Translations under genes and position numbers: made by a program
Source of the DNA: Amycolatopsis decaplanina DSM 44594
GTDB lineage: Bacteria > Actinomycetota > Actinomycetes > Mycobacteriales > Pseudonocardiaceae
Direction of reading: 5' to 3'
Assembly: GCF_000342005.1 (NCBI RefSeq)
Contig: NZ_AOHO01000048.1
Span: forward strand, 416,540-480,539
Length of the DNA: 64,000 nucleotides
The notes under the pieces: generated by a model
Database searches by the model: none
Told to the model about the DNA's origin: nothing
What the model saw: the letters and a program-made list of their open reading frames with translations, nothing else
Shown here: positions 63,983 to 64,000 of the stretch, piece after piece
Numbering within the stretch: position 1 is the first letter of the stretch
Layout: each line of letters begins with the position of its first letter

Positions 63983-64000
63983 GCGAGACGACGATCGTGC
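63979..64000 (+). CDS. Start of next gene, cut by the window edge
   Basis: GTG overlaps the hemL stop (GTGA). Seven codons (MSETTIV) are visible. In mycobacteria the gene after hemL is a histidine phosphatase (Rv0525), which is the likely identity, but nothing in the visible part proves it. Confidence 0.45.

Overview
The window is high-GC (about 70%) actinobacterial chromosome with dense genes, many GTG starts, 4-bp start/stop overlaps and short intergenic gaps. It carries mycothiol synthesis (mshA), SenX3-RegX3, an HbhA-like protein, an L,D-transpeptidase lipoprotein, bS22 and a BldN/RsbN-like sigma/anti-sigma pair. Gene order follows the Mycobacterium tuberculosis Rv0474-Rv0525 block, but the mycolate genes expected beside serB1 are absent. 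The bldN-rsbN next to rex-hemACD arrangement is Streptomyces-like. A mycolate-less Pseudonocardiaceae such as Amycolatopsis fits best; this is inference, because no rRNA is present. I recognised no tRNA, rRNA, CRISPR array, insertion sequence or prophage.

Region 1 (1-14.6 kb) is accessory: a cut amidase, a D-cysteine desulfhydrase/ACC deaminase-like enzyme, a DUF998 membrane protein, a PP2C-like phosphatase, a small HTH plus ATPase-less Clp N-domain operon with a double-operator leaderless promoter, a divergent yczE/MocR pair, a secreted Ser/Thr/Pro-rich protein, an ECF sigma factor, a DapC-like aminotransferase, DUF445, and small zinc-ribbon and kinase genes. Region 2 (14.6-25.9 kb) has XRE-hbhA-DUF2516, a YbaK protein coupled to an ammonia-lyase homologue whose MIO triad is scrambled, an osmoprotectant ABC importer without its ATPase, an oxidoreductase, purU and dedA. 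Region 3 (25.9-47 kb) is the conserved envelope, redox and phosphate block: murB, L,D-transpeptidase, mshA, gpmA, senX3-regX3, ppx, proC, an excisionase-like HTH, bS22, an epimerase, an acyltransferase and a SerB-like phosphatase. Region 4 (47-64 kb) is the developmental and heme block: rsbN/bldN, an acyl-CoA synthetase, a glutaredoxin, a membrane molybdo-oxidoreductase, rex-hemA-hemC-hemD, an unusual NRAMP-like transporter, hemB, small membrane proteins, tspO and hemL.

How they work together: hemA, hemL, hemB, hemC and hemD convert glutamyl-tRNA to uroporphyrinogen III. Rex (NADH/NAD+ sensor) heads the hemACD operon and has a Rex-like operator just upstream. MshA starts mycothiol synthesis. 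MurB and the L,D-transpeptidase act on peptidoglycan. SenX3-RegX3 and Ppx connect to phosphate physiology.

The most notable unexplained features are: (i) five copies of a dispersed 60-80 bp palindrome at gene 3' ends, with paired compensatory changes in the arms; (ii) a compact four-way-junction RNA candidate upstream of gpmA; (iii) the HTH/Clp-N operon; (iv) the MIO-less lyase homologue; and (v) a 23-bp hairpin that places a start codon in its loop.
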